A program made the position numbers and the translations under genes. A DNA stretch of 11,582 bases from Obelidium mucronatum (Eukaryota > Chytridiomycota > Chytridiomycetes > Chytridiales > Chytriomycetaceae), in NCBI GenBank assembly GCA_025765595.1, contig JAIVFH010000646.1, positions 1-11,582 on the forward strand. The letters run 5' to 3'. The notes under the pieces were generated by a model. It saw only the letters and a list, made by a program, of their open reading frames with translations, was not told the DNA's origin and ran no database searches. Each line of letters opens with the position of its first letter. Position 1 is the stretch's first letter. This document shows, piece after piece, positions 9,645 to 11,582 of this stretch.

Positions 9645-9656
9645 TTGGCGGGAAAA
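9645..9656 (+). promoter_or_regulatory. E2F-like site in the snRNA promoter
   Basis: TTGGCGGGAAAA matches the E2F/DP consensus core (TT[C/G]GCGGGAAA) closely. It sits between the two TATA boxes. E2F-type factors occur in several early fungi and in animals, so cell-cycle control of snRNA synthesis is possible, but this rests on a motif match alone. Confidence 0.4.
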
Positions 9657-9676
9657 TTATCCGAAGACGCGAAAAG

Positions 9677-9684
9677 TATAAAAG
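9677..9684 (+). promoter_or_regulatory. TATA box of U5
   Basis: TATAAAAG on the plus strand, about 30 bases before the inferred U5 5' end. It mirrors the U1 TATA box on the other side of the shared promoter. Confidence 0.8.
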
Positions 9685-9707
9685 GCGAGCCACTGAACCA
9701 GTGATTG

Positions 9708-9848
9708 TCCCTTGTCCTCTCTGGTTTTATCGCAACAACGCTTCAATCTTTCGCCTTTTACTAAAGATTGCCGTGTGGTAGGGCCACTAAAGAGAGTGTA
9801 GCCAATTTTTGAAACCCCTCAACAACTCTCTCCATTTGGAGATTGAGT
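9708..9848 (+). ncRNA. U5: U5 spliceosomal snRNA
   Basis: The invariant U5 loop 1, CGCCTTTTACT, lies at 9752-9762 and is closed by CAATCTTT (9744-9751) and AAAGATTG (9763-9770). The lower stem pairs CTCTCT near 9717 with AGAGAG near 9791, and CTCTGG-type sequence follows as in other U5 RNAs. The Sm site AATTTTTGA is at 9804-9812. A 3' stem-loop pairs CTCAA/TTGAG and TCTCC/GGAGA around an ATTT loop (9818-9847). U5 snRNA holds exon ends together in the spliceosome. The 5' end is placed about 30 bases after the TATA box and may be off by several bases; the length of about 140 nt is longer than the 116 nt of human U5 because of the looser stem 1 and 3' stem-loop. It is head-to-head with U1. Confidence 0.95.
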
Positions 9849-10260
9849 CTGTTTCTCTGATAAATTAAATGATGAAACAATACTGTAGACTCTGTCCCCC
9901 AGAATGGTTATCCATTCGTTGTGAAACCGGGCGCCGATCCAGCTCCTTTGCTGAGACTACGGAAGGGTGGAACATGCTCTCTTCTGCAACACTGTCCCTT
10001 TAAACTGTGCCTGACAATAGCGAGATCTCAGATAATGATATAGCAGTGTGATTGAAACTGATATTCGGCCATCGAATATATATGGTGTATCTTGTTATAA
10101 GGTACACCAACGAACAAAACAATAAGAGAAGATGGCAACGGTAAACCAAATCCCAGAATAAAGGCTCTAACCACGCTTTTTCGTGTTCACTGTTATTGGA
10201 TTGAGACGTGACAAATTTGTAGATGGGATTCCCACGCGATTCCCATAAAAAAAAAACAGA
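9849..10260 (+). other. Intergenic stretch between U5 and the GPCR gene
   Basis: No coding region is supported. Visible structure: a hairpin GAATGG-TTAT-CCATTC at 9902-9917, an ATGATGA box-C-like heptamer at 9869-9875 with CTGA at 9951-9954, TATATAT near 10077, and a strong hairpin at 10084-10108. The rest looks ordinary and AT-rich. It must hold the 3' processing region of U5 and the GPCR promoter. An in-frame TAA at 10246-10248 shows the GPCR does not start further upstream in this exon. Confidence 0.5.
10084..10108 (+). repeat. Inverted repeat (10-bp stem, 5-base loop)
   Basis: GGTGTATCTT pairs with AAGGTACACC across the loop GTTAT, with one T-G pair. It lies about 150 bases upstream of the GPCR start codon, so it may be a regulator-binding palindrome in the promoter or a hairpin in the 5' UTR. 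There is no T-run after it, so it is not a simple terminator. Confidence 0.5.
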
Positions 10261-11407
10261 ATGAACGACCAAGAAAGGATATATTCGGCAATATTTACCG
10301 CCACAGCTGGAGCCGCTTCGCTATTGAACCTAATCATCTTTGCTTCAACTGCGCGCAAACTGCAAAACCTTGCGCCAACATCCCTGATCTTGATCTTTCT
10401 CTGCTGCAGCGACGGTCTTACCGCTACCGTTGGATTTATCATCAACTCCATTTCTTTGAATAGGAATGAAGTAATTGACAGGTATCCAGTCTCCTCCTTG
10501 TCAAATGTAACCATTTGCCACGTTCACGGATTCTTTCAAATTTTTGGTGGGAGTTCCAGCCTTCTCCTTTGTCTCGGACTCACGCTCCTCCGCTATACAA
10601 TCATCACACACCATTATAACCCGTCCAAGATGGTTGCCCCTCTTTACATTTTAATCGTCTACATACTCTCAAGTTTTATTGCGAGCCTGCCGTTCCTGAC
10701 TGGCTCTTACTCTCAAACATACGGACTCCATCCATCCAAAGTCTACTGCTGCACGCAATGGAATCAGCGCGACGTTGGATCCAAGATCGTCATTGGAATC
10801 AACTTTGCCACGATAATCCCACCCGTGACTGTCATTGGTTACGCGTATTTACGGATTTATTTGGAAATGAGTACAAGCGTTACTGCATTTACAGATGCCG
10901 TCTGCAGCAACAAACGCAGCTCGATAAGCGGGTACGGTGTTGCCGAGGAGGAGGATTCGTCGTTCAAGGCTTCGCGTGCGAGTGAAGCTGTTACTGTTGT
11001 AAAGAAAAGAGCGGAAGAGGATCAGATGAAGCTGTTGAAGGAAAGCGTTGCGATTGTCTTTCCGTTTGTTGTTGGGTGGACGCCGTATTTGATATGTGAG
11101 AGTCTTTTTTTTTCTTTTGATTATTTCTTGCTTGTCATCTCACTTATTCTTCAATTTTCGTTCATTTTGTTTGAAAGTAATGGTGTACGAGACTTGGACT
11201 GGCGAGCTGGTTTCGCCTCTGATGGACTTTCTTGCCATTTATTTCACGGTTTTGAATGAGGCTGTGAATCCTATTATTTCCGTCATCTTTATGGCGAGAT
11301 CCAGTCATGTGTGTTATCAGCCTTGTGCTGCTACTTTGGGAATGATTCTCAACAAACGCGTTCTTTTAAATCTTGAAGGATATATACTCATAAAAGAGGA
11401 AATTTGA
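10261..11407 (+). CDS. Class A-like G-protein-coupled receptor, two exons
   Basis: Exons 10261-11095 and 11178-11407, with an 82-base GTGAGA...AAAG intron in phase 1, give 354 residues. Seven hydrophobic segments are seen. Rhodopsin-family landmarks: N23 in TM1; S50-D51 in TM2; C86 at the top of TM3 and C163/C164 in loop 2 for the disulfide; R111 in LLRYT at the end of TM3; P144 in TM4; P188 and Y196 in TM5; F269-x3-W273-x-P275 in TM6, directly before the splice site; and N309-P310-I-I-S in TM7. The acidic residue of the D/E-R-Y motif is replaced by Leu and the NPxxY tyrosine by Ser, both hinting at altered activation. The third inner loop (about 205-260) is long, charged and Ser-rich. The N-terminus is only about 7 residues, so ligand binding would be within the helices. 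The ligand is unknown. A paralogue begins right after the stop. Confidence 0.85.
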
Positions 11408-11582
11408 ATGTGTGTTGGTGCAAAGAGATTTCTGACAATTTTCGCAGTTTTCCACCAATCTGTTCGGGACCATGGCTTCGGCACTGATCCCTTGGACCTG
11501 AGCCTACGCGTTATATTCACGTTAACAGCAGGCGTCGCGTCAACCTGCAACCTCCTAATCGTCCTCTCCAGCTCACAAAGAA
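11408..11582 (+). CDS. Second GPCR paralogue, N-terminal part (runs off the window)
   Basis: An open frame begins with ATG at 11408-11410, directly after the TGA of the first receptor and in the same frame, and stays open to the window end (58 codons). Its RVIFTLTAGVASTCNLLIVL segment matches TM1 of the first receptor (SAIFTATAGAASLLNLIIFA), including the TM1 Asn, so it is a tandem duplicate. The residues before this would form a slightly longer N-terminal tail of about 32. The true start may be elsewhere: a TTTTCGCAG acceptor-like sequence lies at 11438-11446. No AATAAA or TATA box separates the two receptors. Confidence 0.75.
   Translation, partial: MCVGAKRFLTIFAVFHQSVRDHGFGTDPLDLSLRVIFTLTAGVASTCNLLIVLSSSQR

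Larger units (their letters stand above)
9548..9707. promoter_or_regulatory. Shared bidirectional promoter of U1 and U5 snRNA genes
   Basis: About 160 bases between the 5' ends of the two divergent snRNAs, with a TATA box facing each gene. In the middle are a CCAAT box (9609-9613), a 7-bp inverted repeat GACTGCG/CGCAGTC (9597-9603 and 9624-9630) flanking it, and an E2F-like site (9645-9656). The inverted repeat could be a dimer-binding site serving both directions. Confidence 0.75.

Noticed and set aside
9869..9954. C/D-box snoRNA candidate (ATGATGA and CTGA 86 bases apart)
   Set aside because: No terminal stem pairs the bases outside the boxes, and no clear D' guide; both motifs are short enough to occur by chance.

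Overview
The window is eukaryotic nuclear DNA. Short GT-AG introns of about 60 to 120 bases, AATAAA signals, tight gene spacing, a fungal-style C2H2 zinc-finger end and rhodopsin-like 7-helix receptors together suggest an early-diverging (zoosporic, chytrid-like) fungus or a close opisthokont relative. This placement is inference; there is no rRNA or other marker to confirm it.

Layout, left to right. (1) 3-203 (+): 3' end of a C2H2 zinc-finger gene, followed by a long non-coding stretch that may carry an antisense retroelement relic. (2) 851-3136 (+): a protein made largely of RNA polymerase II CTD-like heptads with no polymerase core, probably spliced to a second exon carrying a basic nuclear localisation signal. 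(3) 3276-4790 (-): GMP reductase in six exons, all boundaries resolved and in phase, with the catalytic Cys at residue 186. (4) 4940-7599 (-): a three-exon gene for an 843-residue protein I do not recognise. (5) 7647-9293 (+): a divergent RasGEF-domain protein with an acidic tail; its ATG lies only 47 bp from the divergent ATG of gene 4. (6) 9384-9547 (-) and about 9708-9848 (+): spliceosomal U1 and U5 snRNA genes, transcribed divergently from one shared promoter of about 160 bp with a TATA box on each side. (7) 10261-11407 (+): a class A-like GPCR in two exons. (8) 11408 to the end (+): the start of a second, paralogous GPCR whose open frame begins on the base after the first receptor's stop codon.

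The most notable items are the head-to-head U1/U5 snRNA pair, the free-standing CTD-like protein, and the back-to-back receptor genes. The U1/U5 pair and the CTD-like protein both concern Pol II transcription and splicing, but nothing in the sequence ties them together. The GPCR and RasGEF genes are both signalling genes, and again no functional link can be read from the sequence.
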